Shown in pieces: positions 51,241 to 51,631 of a stretch of DNA of 51,631 bases. The stretch spans positions 1 to 51,631 of the forward strand of contig CACYXC010000009.1 of the NCBI GenBank assembly GCA_902778285.1. Reading direction: 5' to 3'. The position numbers and the translations under genes were made by a program. Numbering within the stretch: the stretch's first letter is position 1; each line of letters begins with the position of its first letter. Under the pieces are notes generated by a model. It was not told the origin of the DNA, made no database searches, and saw only the letters and a program-made list of their open reading frames with translations. This DNA comes from Oscillospiraceae bacterium. GTDB lineage: Bacteria; Bacillota; Clostridia; Oscillospirales; Oscillospiraceae.

Positions 51241-51631
51241 GCAGCGGAATGAATGAGCCCTCACCGCGCCGTCCGCGGATTGGCTTCGCTTACGCTCGCG
51301 CCGCTGCCCGGGCAGCAAACCGAGATCGGGCTGTCGAGGACGCCAGCCCCTACGGCAGAAAAGTCGGTTTGTGCTTCGTAGGGGACGGCGTCCTCGACGT
51401 CCCGTTTTTTTCGCCCGGCGAGCCAGCGGTCGCACGTGCGGGAGAAAACGCGCGAGTCATACGATGTTGGCCGGGGTAATGGCCATGTAGAATCTTAGGG
51501 CGACGGTAGAGGTCAGCGACTTGCCCGTTTCCGCGAGGGGTCAAGGGGGAGATTGTGTCAAAAGTGAGGCTAAATCTTCCCCGTATGGATTAAAACTGGT
51601 ATAATATAGCCATCCAATTAGAGGTGGTGCG
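51241..51631. other. Gene-free right end with a rightward promoter
   Basis: No gene seen. 51335-51410 holds Rep-B-like sequence (GAGGACGCCAGCCCCTACGG; GTAGGGGACGGCGTCCTCG). TATAAT at 51600-51605 on the plus strand, without a clear -35, and AGAGGTGGTGCG at the very end suggest a plus-strand gene starting just beyond the window. Confidence 0.5.

Overview
The window is a chromosomal replication-origin region of a GC-rich, spore-forming member of the Clostridia (Oscillospiraceae/Ruminococcaceae-like). The evidence is the dnaA-dnaN-S4-recF-remB-gyrB-gyrA block, spore genes (a gerA-type germinant receptor, gpr, spoVT) and a high load of short palindromic intergenic repeats of the kind seen in such gut anaerobes. 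No phage, plasmid or large transposon genes were found, and no tRNA gene.

Layout. 1-290: tandem promoters and leader of an rRNA operon, read leftwards out of the window. 333-4148: gerAA-gerAC-gerAB. 4155-13002: a MutS-like ATPase, a PrsA/SurA-type foldase, mfd, a HAD phosphatase, a decayed GIY-YIG nuclease, a DUF3784-like membrane protein and a GNAT protein. 13006-16292: an ABC exporter, rnhA, a DUF559 nuclease and a small membrane protein. 16342-25726: gyrA, gyrB, remB, recF, S4 protein, dnaN, dnaA. I place oriC between dnaN and dnaA (24161-24409): clustered TTTCCACA-type DnaA boxes, then phased TAG triplets, then an AT-rich stretch. 26096-29557: parA-parB-serS-mscL on one strand, with two parS sites just upstream of parA. 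29929-37449: gpr, rpsT (3' end replaced by a repeat), a YegS-like lipid kinase, asnS, a phosphodiester glycosidase and spoVT. 37781-41191: eda-kdgK-uxaC, a hexuronate / 2-keto-3-deoxygluconate catabolic operon. 41311-47051: an aminotransferase, a Cys-rich FMN hydroxyacid dehydrogenase relative, and an operon of two alpha/beta-hydrolases with an ATP-grasp ligase. 47480-50948: pheST.

The genes are mostly ordinary; the unusual content is between them. I recognise seven dispersed repeat families, called Rep-A to Rep-G. Rep-A and Rep-C each occur as cargo-free inverted repeats and also as inverted repeats flanking one small nuclease gene (GIY-YIG in Rep-A, DUF559 in Rep-C). Rep-E occurs at four gene ends, and at each one the local terminator hairpin is present two or three times around it. 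Rep-F, Rep-D and Rep-G pair a conserved part with a hairpin whose arms differ between loci while pairing is kept. Rep-B supplies the TAG stop codons of recF and of the HAD gene; Rep-F replaces the end of rpsT; Rep-G encloses the spoVT ribosome-binding site in a stem. Together these suggest intergenic elements that target gene 3' ends and terminators, two of them possibly moved by small nucleases. All family relations were judged by eye within this window.
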